Below the pieces are notes generated by a model, which saw nothing but the letters and a program-made list of their open reading frames with translations, searched no databases and was not told the origin of the DNA. Positions 17,440 through 24,881 of a DNA stretch of 39,507 nt are shown one piece after another; position 1 is the first letter of the stretch, and every line of letters starts with the position of its first letter. Source of the stretch: Candidatus Zixiibacteriota bacterium. GTDB taxonomy: Bacteria; Zixibacteria; MSB-5A5; UM-FILTER-46-8. The stretch spans positions 1-39,507 of the forward strand of contig WJIR01000027.1 in the NCBI GenBank assembly GCA_014730175.1, in the 5' to 3' direction. The translations under genes and the position numbers were made by a program.

Positions 17440-17886
17440 ATGGATAATATCAACGACATTTTAGAATTCGCAATCAACCGTGAACAGGAAGCTGCGGACT
17501 TTTATGCCGATTTGGCTGAACGAGCTCGTTTCGAATCACTTAAGGAAGTGCTGAAACAGTTTGAGCAAGAAGAGTTGGGTCATAAGAAGAAACTGCAGGA
17601 GATCTCCACCGGCGCCCAAGGCGTCCCTTCGCTTACGCAGATCGAGGATCTAAAAATCGCCGATTATACGGTACCGGTGCAGCTTCAGGATAATATGTCG
17701 TATCAAGATATACTGATTGTCGCCATGAAGCGGGAAAAGGCGGCTTATCGTCTTTATAACGATCTCGCCGACAGAACCACGGATGCGGAGGTCAAAAAAA
17801 TATTTCTGGTATTAGCTCAGGAAGAAGCCAAGCATAAGCTCCGTTTCGAGACCGAATACGACAGTGAAATAATGTCCGAGAATTAG
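17440..17886 (+). CDS. Ferritin-like diiron protein (rubrerythrin-domain, no rubredoxin)
   Basis: The 148-residue all-helical protein has two ferritin-type half-sites: E15/E17 with E45xxH48, and E99 with E129xxH132. This is the pattern of the rubrerythrin/COG1633 group, which bind two irons. It lacks the rubredoxin tail of the rubrerythrin at 20255. Such small proteins are common in anaerobes and probably help with peroxide reduction or iron sequestration in the cytoplasm. AGGAG precedes the ATG. It is the first of three ferritin-superfamily genes within 6.4 kb. Confidence 0.85.
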   Translation: MDNINDILEFAINREQEAADFYADLAERARFESLKEVLKQFEQEELGHKKKLQEISTGAQGVPSLTQIEDLKIADYTVPVQLQDNMSYQDILIVAMKREKAAYRLYNDLADRTTDAEVKKIFLVLAQEEAKHKLRFETEYDSEIMSEN

Positions 17887-17976
17887 TTCTTCTCAGGATT
17901 ACGAAAAGCTGGTATTTCAGCGAATAAATTACTCACTTTTCAGGTTAATCCCTTAGTGGTATGACTTGTTTTTGCA

Positions 17977-18000
17977 ATGGCAGGTTCAAATGCCTGCCAT
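17977..18000 (+). promoter_or_regulatory. Inverted repeat over the start of the PP-loop gene
   Basis: ATGGCAGG (17977-17984) and CCTGCCAT (17993-18000) form a perfect 8-bp stem with an 8-base loop. The stem includes the putative ribosome site and the loop contains ATG 17990. It could mask initiation, or act as an operator if ATG 18008 is the true start. Confidence 0.4.
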
Positions 18001-19018
18001 CTTTATTATGATTGAAAATACGAAAAAACCAAAGGCGATAGCGTTAGTTTCCGGTGGACTGGATTCAATACTTGCGGTGGCTTTAGCCGTAAGGATGGGC
18101 ATAGAAATAGTAGCGGTCAATTTCGTAACGCCTTTTTCCAGCGGGCCTCGGGCACATAAAACCGACTACCTTGCCGATATCTGCGAAAGCTTGGGTGTGG
18201 AATTACGACGGATATTATTAACATCGGATTATCTTGAGGTGGTTAAGAATCCCAAGTTTGGATTCGGCTCCAATGCCAATCCATGTATAGATTGCCATGC
18301 TTTCTTCTTCCGCAAAGCCCGGGAGATGATGAAAACGATTGATGCCGATTTTCTTATCAGCGGCGAGGTGGTAGGACAGCGCCCTATGAGCCAGATGAAA
18401 CCGACTCTGCGACAGGTGGAAAAGGAATCCGGTTGCGAAGGCATTCTGCTCCGTCCGCTCTCCGCGAAAATCCTTCCCGAAACCGAACCGGAGAAACAGG
18501 GAATGGTAGACCGGGAAATGCTTTTAGATTTTTCGGGTCGTACTCGCAAGCCGCAAATAGAGTTAGCTAAGGAGTTGGGAATCACCGAATATCCCGAACC
18601 GGCAGGCGGCTGCCTTCTAACCGATCCCGGATATTCCCGGCGATTGAAGGAGTTGATGAAATTCAAACCGGATTTCACGTTGGAGGACGCTATTCGTTTG
18701 AAATATGGAAGGCATTTCCGATACAACCAAGTGAAAATCATCGTGGGACGCGATGAGTTCGATAATAACTTCCTTGAAAACGATTATAAAGCTGAAAGCG
18801 AAACCCGCCTTCATTCGGTCGATTACGAGGGTCCCACAACCATAGCCGAGACCGTTGACGACAAATCTGCGATAGAAATTGCTGCTAAGCTTACGGCGCG
18901 TTATTGTGATGGTAAACGAGAGGCTGAAGTAAGAATAAATGTCGAGAATCTTCTGAAAACTGTGATTATGGATGTAATCCCGCTCGATGAAACCGCGGTG
19001 CGGAAATACCGGATTTAA
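17990..19018 (+). CDS. PP-loop ATPase, tRNA-thiolase-like (MnmA/ThiI related) with C-terminal NFACT-R-like domain
   Basis: The protein of 342 residues has the PP-loop SGGLDS (21-26), which binds ATP for adenylating a tRNA uridine. The conserved pair NPCIDC (C99, C102) and GGCLLT (C208) could carry sulfur or an Fe-S cluster. GEVVGQRPMSQ and LRPLSAKILPE are conserved in this group of MnmA/ThiI-like enzymes, mostly found in anaerobes. The C-terminal third resembles the NFACT-R/DUF814 RNA-binding module. The exact modified base is not established. The start is uncertain: ATG 17990 has a GGCAGG five bases ahead, while ATG 18008 is closer to the usual family N-terminus but has no ribosome site. The ribosome site lies in a perfect inverted repeat. 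Confidence 0.8.
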   Translation: MPAIFIMIENTKKPKAIALVSGGLDSILAVALAVRMGIEIVAVNFVTPFSSGPRAHKTDYLADICESLGVELRRILLTSDYLEVVKNPKFGFGSNANPCIDCHAFFFRKAREMMKTIDADFLISGEVVGQRPMSQMKPTLRQVEKESGCEGILLRPLSAKILPETEPEKQGMVDREMLLDFSGRTRKPQIELAKELGITEYPEPAGGCLLTDPGYSRRLKELMKFKPDFTLEDAIRLKYGRHFRYNQVKIIVGRDEFDNNFLENDYKAESETRLHSVDYEGPTTIAETVDDKSAIEIAAKLTARYCDGKREAEVRINVENLLKTVIMDVIPLDETAVRKYRI

Positions 19019-19026
19019 GCAATAAA

Positions 19027-19053
19027 AAAATGCCGGGTTCAGCCCGGCATTTT
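19027..19053. terminator. Bidirectional rho-independent terminator
   Basis: AAAATGCCGGG and CCCGGCATTTT form an 11-bp perfect stem with a TTCAG loop. The A- and T-runs make it work in both directions, serving the PP-loop gene (plus) and the lipoprotein gene (minus) that converge here. Confidence 0.9.
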
Positions 19054-19081
19054 AGCCCCTTTTGGAGAGTGCTCTTTCTCC

Positions 19082-19669
19082 TTACATGGTTCGTCCACCA
19101 ATACCGTATCTCGAGAAGTGATCGATTTCAAATTCATAATAACCGTCATCGTCGCTGTCATCATCCCATTCCACGGTTTCCCACTCATCCTTGTCCGGAT
19201 TATAGTAACTGAGCTCTGCACCAACGAACTCGTCGTCATCATCGTAATCCTCAATCGCTTCAATCTCAATAAGTAGAGTTGCCGATTCACTGAACTGCAA
19301 TCCTTCGGGACCGAATTCAAATATGTAGACCATACCGCTTTCGGTATAATACGCCTGGCCTTCCATCCAGAGCTTTTCCCAGTGACTAACTGCATTATCG
19401 GGAACAATGAATTCGGCTTCGTAACCGTCACCTTCAAACTCCATGTTTCCACCGCCCTCGTCAACCCATCCATAAGCGGCATTCTCGAAACTCCAGTAAA
19501 ACACACGTCCCCACTTATCCTCGACTTGCTGTGCACCAAACGGTTCCTTCTGCTCCTCGTTATCAGAGCTGACCGGCGATAGTTTTCCGCACCCGCTTAT
19601 CATCACTATTCCAATGACGACAAAGAAGTAAACGATACTTCTGATTATAGCCCCCTTACGCTTTGACAT
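19082..19669 (-). CDS. Acidic putative lipoprotein
   Basis: The 195-residue protein has a membrane-inserting N-terminus and a lipobox ISGC (Cys27), so it is probably anchored in the outer membrane. The mature part has many Asp and Glu, including DYDDDDEF and DDDSDDDGYYEF, suggestive of cation binding or of a flexible acidic tail. A WGRVFYWSFENAAYGW stretch and alternating pattern suggest a beta fold. I do not recognise the family. It is a single-gene unit ending at the shared terminator, with a long AT-rich gap upstream. Confidence 0.6.
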   Translation of the reverse strand: MSKRKGAIIRSIVYFFVVIGIVMISGCGKLSPVSSDNEEQKEPFGAQQVEDKWGRVFYWSFENAAYGWVDEGGGNMEFEGDGYEAEFIVPDNAVSHWEKLWMEGQAYYTESGMVYIFEFGPEGLQFSESATLLIEIEAIEDYDDDDEFVGAELSYYNPDKDEWETVEWDDDSDDDGYYEFEIDHFSRYGIGGRTM

Positions 19670-20254
19670 AAATATCCCCCTTTTTTTGGATTCTTGAGTT
19701 TTCTAATTTCTGAACATATCATGCTCAAATAACAAACCTGTCTGTGAGTTTTTTGAAGAAAATTACTAAGTCGTTACGGCTATAAAAGATAGATTTATGG
19801 GGAAGATTTCGGAGTAGTTGATTCAGTTGGTTTTTCTCGGAAAATTATGGATTTATTCCCATAATTATTGGATGGAGACGATAATTTGGTGATTCCAAAA
19901 AAGATGTTTTGTTTATTCGGGGTTCATGCGCAAATATACCAATTCCGCGAAAAGTTCTTCTTTTGTTATTGATTTCACTTGACAAACAAGAATAATTACT
20001 GATTATGTCAATTTAATATAAATGAAATTACTGGTCGAATTTGCAAACTCGAAATCTAATCCGTATAATTACAAATACTTTGAATCTGTAGCAGAAGGCT
20101 TGCCCTTCGGGAGTTAAATTGAAGTATATCATTTACGGCTTGGAATTGAAGATCACATTGAAACGCCGGAAACACAAAGCTTCCGCTTCCTACGATGAAA
20201 TATATGAATAATACGTGCTAATAAAAATGAATACCACATCATTGAGGAGAAATT
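19670..20254. other. Intergenic region with one 127-bp dispersed repeat
   Basis: This AT-rich gap lies between the divergent lipoprotein and rubrerythrin genes. It contains repeat copy 1 (20088-20214) and an inverted pair TTGACA (19979-19984) / TGTCAA (20006-20011). The first of these could be a -35 box, with a weak GATTAT 16 bases downstream. No gene is supported. Confidence 0.45.
20088..20214 (+). repeat. 127-bp dispersed repeat, copy 1
   Basis: This copy aligns without gaps over its whole 127 bases with 36824-36950, at roughly three quarters identity by eye. It begins GTAGC.GAAGGCTTG and ends ATGAATAATAC. Its left part (GAAGGCTTGCCCTTC) also occurs inverted near 21634-21654. It has no coding capacity and ends 40 bases before the rubrerythrin start. 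Confidence 0.7.
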
Positions 20255-20776
20255 ATGAGTAAAACAGAAGAGAATCTGAAAGCGGCATTTGCCGGTGAAT
20301 CGCAAGCGCGCAACAAATATACCTATTTCGCACAAGTAGCGCGAAAAGAAGGATATCACTACATTGCCAAGATTTTCGAGGAGACTGCGGATAATGAACG
20401 TCGCCATGCCAAGGATGAGTTTAACCTTCTGGGAGGAATCGGCGACACCGCAGCCAATTTAGAGGAGGCGATCAACGGCGAGCAATATGAAACAATCACT
20501 ATGTATCCCGAATTCGCCAAAGTTGCTGATGAGGAAGGACATAAAGAAGCGGCTAATCTGTTTCGCCAGATCGCCAAAGTGGAAGCTCATCACCGCGATC
20601 ATTACAAAAAACTGCTGGAGATGGTGAAAAACGGCAATGTATTTAAGCGAGACACTCCGATCAAATGGAAATGCGGCGTATGCGGTTATGTGCATGAGGG
20701 TACCGAACCGCCGGTGAAATGCCCTTGCTGCCAGCATCCCGGGGAATATTACGAACCATCTGATCTGGAGTTCTGA
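20255..20776 (+). CDS. rbr: Rubrerythrin
   Basis: The 173-residue protein has a four-helix diiron domain with E15, E48xxH51 and E110xxH113, followed by a rubredoxin domain with CGVC (C140, C143) and CPCC (C156, C159) that binds one iron. Rubrerythrin reduces hydrogen peroxide to water in the cytoplasm using electrons from NADH through rubredoxin-type carriers. It is typical of anaerobes exposed to air. AGGAG lies ahead of the ATG. Nearby superoxide reductase (22909) would produce the peroxide it consumes. The length is slightly shorter than the classic Desulfovibrio protein but complete. Confidence 0.96.
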   Translation: MSKTEENLKAAFAGESQARNKYTYFAQVARKEGYHYIAKIFEETADNERRHAKDEFNLLGGIGDTAANLEEAINGEQYETITMYPEFAKVADEEGHKEAANLFRQIAKVEAHHRDHYKKLLEMVKNGNVFKRDTPIKWKCGVCGYVHEGTEPPVKCPCCQHPGEYYEPSDLEF

Positions 20777-21077
20777 TACCGGATAATCCCCAAAGAATAT
20801 TAGCCATGATAATTCACAGAAAATATTAAGTCGTAACCGAAGGTTTACGTGCCTCAGGAGTGCTTGCCTGTCCCAGGAGGGTTCTAACCAGTCCTGCATT
20901 ATAACACCCTCACCCGTCCAGCGATTCGCGGGACACCCTCTCCCGCTATTCGGGAGACGGGCAGATTGATGAGAAAGTAGGATAAGGTATTTGAGACCCC
21001 GGACTTCAGTCCGGGGAGTTTCACAGCTATTAATAACCGAGGACTTCAGTCCTCGTAACATCTTAAACGGCAGCATG

Positions 21078-21142
21078 ATGCAGGACGGGTTAAAACCCGT
21101 CGTTATTAAAAATAGTGATTCTCCCCGCGTTAAAACACGGGG
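21078..21142 (+). repeat. 65-bp repeat, copy A (inverted partner at 24581-24645)
   Basis: This segment equals the reverse complement of 24581-24645 with a single mismatch in 65 bases. It contains two small palindromes, around GTTAAAAC in each. Confidence 0.9.
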
Positions 21143-21538
21143 GCTCAAAACTCATCCAATCATTGCCGGCGAGATGTCCACAATTCGACCCACCGATTCG
21201 ATTTATTCTGAAATGGTGAGTCAAATAGATTATACTAAAGAGGTTACTTCTGCCTAAAGTGTGTGATTGGTTACTACTTTTTTTATTACAATGGCGACCC
21301 ACCCTACGTTTTCTAATCGCCTGCGGCGAATCCACCCTCTCCCTCGTCAGGGAGAGGGAAATAAGGATTAACACCCTCACCCGTCCCGCGCTTCGCGGGA
21401 CACCCTCTCCCTCGTCAGGGAGAGGGAATAAAGTAAGAATATAATGATCTTTATAATTAGAAAAAATCCACGTATTTCCCCTTCTCCCATTCAGTTGGAG
21501 AAGGGGTCAGGGGATGAGGGGATTTATCGGGATACAAA

Positions 21539-21577
21539 CATGCTTATCTCTTCGCCTTAGGCTTCGAGCTAAGCATG
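21539..21577. repeat. Imperfect palindrome, CATGCTTA element copy 1
   Basis: CATGCTTA and TAAGCATG bracket an imperfect stem; CCACCC follows closely. A second member is at 24731-24765. Confidence 0.55.
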
Positions 21578-21706
21578 CCACCCTTCGCTGTCGGATACGG
21601 CGACCCGACAGCATTTGATAATGATAATCATCGAAGGGCAAGCCTTCGGCTACGGATTTATTAGGTCGGTCAGGAATAATCCAGATTAGAGCCGAACTTG
21701 TAGCGC

Positions 21707-22603
21707 TCACGCAAACATAATCAATGACGCCCCTCCGACGGCGAGTATGATGCCGATCAGCTTCTCGCGGGTTATCATCTCTTTGAGAAACAGGGCGGCG
21801 AAAACGAATACGAAAATATTGCTTGTCTGATTTAAGGCGGCGGCAGTTGAGGCTTGAGTATATTTGAAAGCCGCCATCCAGAGGATTAATGATAAGTAAT
21901 TGCCCAGAAATGAGCCTGGAAACATCCATTTCCAATTGCGTATATCCACCAGTGATTTGAGCTGCTTTTTCCTGTTTTTAAAAAACATGAGAATGATAAA
22001 CAAAGCTCCCAATCCCGCCAGTGTGCGAACTTGCGTAACCCAGAGTAAAGGTTCATTGATTAAGTAAGGTTTAATAATTATCACACTAACTGCGATACAT
22101 AACATTGCCAGCGCCCCCCAGAGAAAGCCTTTGATGAAATCCTCGCGCGAAAGATGCTCAGGACGTTTTGTGTTGGATGCCAGAAGCACCGCGGATATAA
22201 TCATCAAAACGCCGACAATTTGCCAAACTGTCATAACCTCTGCAAGAAACACAACCGAAAGCGAAATGATAAAGGGGCTGTAAAGGCAGTCAACAATGGC
22301 GGTTAATCCCGCCCCGAGAGTATTCAGGCAGAGAAAGAAAAATGTATCGGCAAGGCCTATTCCAATAATCCCACTAATTATATAGATTATCAAAATCCTG
22401 AAGGGAACATCGCGCAAAAACTCGTTTCCCATGATTAGCATCACTGGTATTATAAGAATAAAGGACAACGAACCCTTAAATATATTTAGAGCAACCGGAT
22501 GGATGGTTTCACCGGATTTTTTAAACAGAATAACCGCCAAACCCCAGAACACTGCGGTTGTAAAAGCGAATATCTCGCCTATATATGGAATATTCTCGAG
22601 CAA
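21707..22603 (-). CDS. EamA/DMT-superfamily transporter
   Basis: The 298-residue integral membrane protein has about ten predicted spans arranged as two EamA halves (AVFWGLAVILFKK at the start; LNQTSNIFVFVFAALFLKE in the second half). This family exports or imports metabolites such as amino acids or nucleotide sugars across the inner membrane; the substrate cannot be told. The start is TTG at 22603 (GGA five bases ahead): no ATG exists between the upstream in-frame stop and the first helix. Its 3' end runs into the palindrome-rich region. It is a single-gene unit. Confidence 0.85.
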   Translation of the reverse strand: MLENIPYIGEIFAFTTAVFWGLAVILFKKSGETIHPVALNIFKGSLSFILIIPVMLIMGNEFLRDVPFRILIIYIISGIIGIGLADTFFFLCLNTLGAGLTAIVDCLYSPFIISLSVVFLAEVMTVWQIVGVLMIISAVLLASNTKRPEHLSREDFIKGFLWGALAMLCIAVSVIIIKPYLINEPLLWVTQVRTLAGLGALFIILMFFKNRKKQLKSLVDIRNWKWMFPGSFLGNYLSLILWMAAFKYTQASTAAALNQTSNIFVFVFAALFLKEMITREKLIGIILAVGGASLIMFA

Positions 22604-22908
22604 GGATTTCCGTTGGTTACAAAGTTAATGAAAATCGGTATGTTAATTATTCCCTATCGGTTTTGTCAAATCAAATTATCAATGTTTCAGCATAAGGATT
22701 ATTAAATTGAACTGAAAAACAAGAATTAATCCAGATATCATTTGGCATCACCTATTTGTGCTGTTTTTCTTGATTTTGGCGGAACCAATTAACATTATAA
22801 GGTGTTAAAAATGACCTGTGGATTGATGAAATTATATCTGAGCATAAGAAAAAAATCCCAAACAGAAGATTCTTAATAAATTAACTTTAATATATAAAGG
22901 AGATACGA
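22604..22908. other. Intergenic region, no gene seen
   Basis: This is an AT-rich spacer between the divergent DMT transporter and desulfoferrodoxin genes. It must carry both promoters, but no unambiguous boxes were found. Confidence 0.4.
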
Positions 22909-23283
22909 ATGACTGAAAGGCTACAAATCTATGAATGCAAATCCTGCGGAAACATAGTCGAGGTGGTTCATGCTTCGCGAGGTGATCTAAGTTGCTGCAA
23001 CGAATCCATGGTTCTACTCAAGGAGAATACCGTGGATGCTGCTCAGGAAAAACATGTACCCGTAGCGGAGAAAGTCGATGACGGTTATAAAGTAAAAGTT
23101 GGCAGCGTGGAACATCCGATGGAGGAAAAGCACTATATAGAATGGATCGAGCTAATTGCCGACGGAAAGGCATATCGCCAATTTCTGGAACCGAACCAGA
23201 GTCCGGAAGCTACTTTTAAAATTGGCGCTAAGAACGTTACTGCGCGTGAATTCTGTAACTTACACGGTTTATGGAAAGGATAA
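22909..23283 (+). CDS. dfx: Desulfoferrodoxin (superoxide reductase, 2Fe type)
   Basis: The 124-residue protein has both iron centres intact. Centre I is CKSC and CC (C10, C13, C29, C30), a desulforedoxin-type site. Centre II ligands are H49, H69, H75, C116 and H119, with the catalytic EKHVP loop (E47, K48). It reduces superoxide to hydrogen peroxide without releasing oxygen, which suits an anaerobe. AAAGGAG precedes the ATG. The ferritin gene follows after three bases and certainly shares its mRNA, giving superoxide reduction and iron storage together. Confidence 0.97.
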   Translation: MTERLQIYECKSCGNIVEVVHASRGDLSCCNESMVLLKENTVDAAQEKHVPVAEKVDDGYKVKVGSVEHPMEEKHYIEWIELIADGKAYRQFLEPNQSPEATFKIGAKNVTAREFCNLHGLWKG

Positions 23284-23286
23284 ATT

Positions 23287-23805
23287 ATGAACGAAAAAAT
23301 AGAAAAAGCATTTAACGATCAAATAAATGCGGAACTCCATTCCGCTTATTTATATCTTTCTATGGCTGCAGATTTCGACGGCAAGAGTTTGGGTGGTTTT
23401 GCCGGCTGGATGAGAGCTCAGGCCCAGGAAGAAGTGATACATGCCATGAAATTCTATGATTTCATCAACGATCGAGGCGGCAAGGTTAAACTGCAACCGA
23501 TAAAAGAGGTTCCTACCGAGTGGAAATCACCGTTGGAAGCATTCAAAGCCGCGTATGATCATGAATGCTACATCTCCGGTCGCATTAACGATTTGATGAA
23601 ACTTGCCAGGGATGAAAACGATAATCCCGCCATTAATTTTCTGGACTGGTTTGTCAATGAGCAGGTGGAAGAAGAGGCAACCGCTGACGAGAAGGTTCAG
23701 GAGCTAAAGCTGGTAGGCGATTCCGGTCCCGGCTTGTTTATGATGGATCGCGAGATGGGGCAGAGGGTATTTACACCTCCTGCTGACGGCGAAGAAGGCG
23801 CATAA
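23287..23805 (+). CDS. ftnA: Ferritin
   Basis: The 172-residue non-haem ferritin has ferroxidase ligands E16, E49 and H52 (AQEEVIH), Y23, and Glu in HECYIS and NEQVEEE. It should form a 24-subunit cage that oxidises and stores iron in the cytoplasm. It lies three bases after the superoxide reductase gene and before a strong terminator, so the two form a bicistronic unit. Removing free iron limits Fenton chemistry from the peroxide made by the neighbour. Confidence 0.95.
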   Translation: MNEKIEKAFNDQINAELHSAYLYLSMAADFDGKSLGGFAGWMRAQAQEEVIHAMKFYDFINDRGGKVKLQPIKEVPTEWKSPLEAFKAAYDHECYISGRINDLMKLARDENDNPAINFLDWFVNEQVEEEATADEKVQELKLVGDSGPGLFMMDREMGQRVFTPPADGEEGA

Positions 23806-23826
23806 ATATACCAATTGAAATTGATT

Positions 23827-23856
23827 AAAGCCGAAGGTGATCCCTTCGGCTTTTTA
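23827..23856 (+). terminator. Rho-independent terminator of dfx-ftnA
   Basis: AAAGCCGAAGG pairs with CCTTCGGCTTT in an 11-bp stem with a TGATC loop, followed by a run of T. Confidence 0.9.
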
Positions 23857-24100
23857 GTTTAGCCTGTACTATCCATAGATTTCGTCACCGGCAGCGGGAG
23901 GTACGCCAGAGGCCTGTAAACCCGTTTGACGCCGCCGGTCAACGCTCCAGCGCTGATGTTTGCCTAACCATCGGCATAGCTCCTTTGAAATTTCTCGTCA
24001 AAAGGGAACCTATTTGGTAAGATTTTAATTACTAATAGAAATCAATTATACAAAAGTGTAAATCATTGTTTAAAATTTTGTGGACTAAACGGAGGATAAA

Positions 24101-24460
24101 ATGAAACCAGCAGTGCAGCATTGGGAAGTAAGTTCTCGCGATTACAAAAAGGCTAAGGATTTCTATGGTAAGGTTTTTGGTTGGGAGTTCAAAATATTTG
24201 AAGAAATGTCTTACGCCATGACATCGGCTCAGGAAGAAAACTCCATAGGCGGCGGAATCGGTCCCGTTCAGGAAGGTCAGGAGCCAAATGTCACCTTTTA
24301 CATAACGGTGGACGATCCTCAGGCTTACCTGGATAAGATTGAGCAAGCGGGCGGAAAGACAATTATGCCCCCTCAAGCGGTGCCGGATGTGGGAACACTG
24401 GCTATGTTCTCGGATCTTGATGGAAACGTTATCGGGCTGTACGCCTCAGAGAAAAAATAA
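24101..24460 (+). CDS. VOC-superfamily (glyoxalase/bleomycin-resistance-like) protein
   Basis: The 119-residue protein has the two beta-alpha-beta-beta-beta modules of the VOC fold: WEVSSRDYKKAKDFYGKVFGWEF at the start and FSDLDGNVIGLYAS at the end. It is the short cytoplasmic form found in many bacteria (YdeN/COG3324-like) with no assigned reaction. A typical metal-binding His survives at H7, and the final module Glu is replaced by Gly (GLYAS), so metal binding is doubtful. GGAGG precedes the ATG. It stands alone between two intergenic regions. Confidence 0.85.
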   Translation: MKPAVQHWEVSSRDYKKAKDFYGKVFGWEFKIFEEMSYAMTSAQEENSIGGGIGPVQEGQEPNVTFYITVDDPQAYLDKIEQAGGKTIMPPQAVPDVGTLAMFSDLDGNVIGLYASEKK

Positions 24461-24881
24461 TCCCGATATCAGTACTAATATGCGTTGACTGACGAGTATA
24501 TTCGGCGAATCGGCAAATAGGATATGATTATATCCTATCAGGCTGTTGACAAAACCATGTACTGAAAGGTTCAAACGAGACCCCGTGTTTTAACGCGGGG
24601 AGGATCACTATTTTTAATAACGACGGGTTTTAACCCGTCCTGCATTTATCGACTTACCCAATGTCGAAACCATTCCAACGGGTAGCCCGTAGCCACAGGC
24701 GAAGAGATATGCATATTTTGTATTCATCAGCATGCTTATCCCCGCCTTTGACGGGGCTAAACATGCCACCCGTCCGGCTATCGCCAAATGGAGAAATCCG
24801 ACAATGCACCTTAACGCAGACAAGAATGTCTGCGCTACTGAATCGTGTGGCGTCGGGTGCCAGCGGTGCCATATTTCGCGT
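24461..24881. repeat. Non-coding region with palindromic repeats
   Basis: It holds the 65-bp repeat copy B (24581-24645), a CATGCTTA palindrome (24731-24765) with a CCCCG/CGGGG core, and CGCAGACA-AGAA-TGTCTGCG (24815-24834). No gene is supported. One of these hairpins could end transcription of the minus-strand gene, but no T-run confirms it. Confidence 0.75.
24581..24645 (-). repeat. 65-bp repeat, copy B
   Basis: Reverse complement of 21078-21142 with one mismatch (G for A around 24603). The two copies face each other around the DMT, dfx, ftnA and VOC genes. Confidence 0.9.

Larger units (their letters stand above)
20777..21706. repeat. 930-bp non-coding region packed with palindromic repeats
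   Basis: At least seven hairpin-forming elements lie here. They include CCCCGGAC-TTCA-GTCCGGGG (20997-21016), CGAGGAC-TTCA-GTCCTCG (21038-21055) and GACGGGTT-AA-AACCCGTC (21084-21101). Further ones are two copies of CCCTCTCCC-TCGTCA-GGGAGAGGG (21335-21358, 21403-21426), GTCCCGCG-CTT-CGCGGGAC (21383-21401) and CCCCTTCTCC/GGAGAAGGGG (21478-21506). Apparent ORFs across it are by-products of the palindromes. Confidence 0.8.

Noticed and set aside
20459-21148. 229-codon minus-strand open frame
   Set aside because: It runs antisense over rubrerythrin and through palindromic repeats; the product has no protein-like pattern.
20905-21520. CRISPR array
   Set aside because: The repeated units differ, spacing is irregular and no cas genes are present; these are palindromic intergenic repeats.
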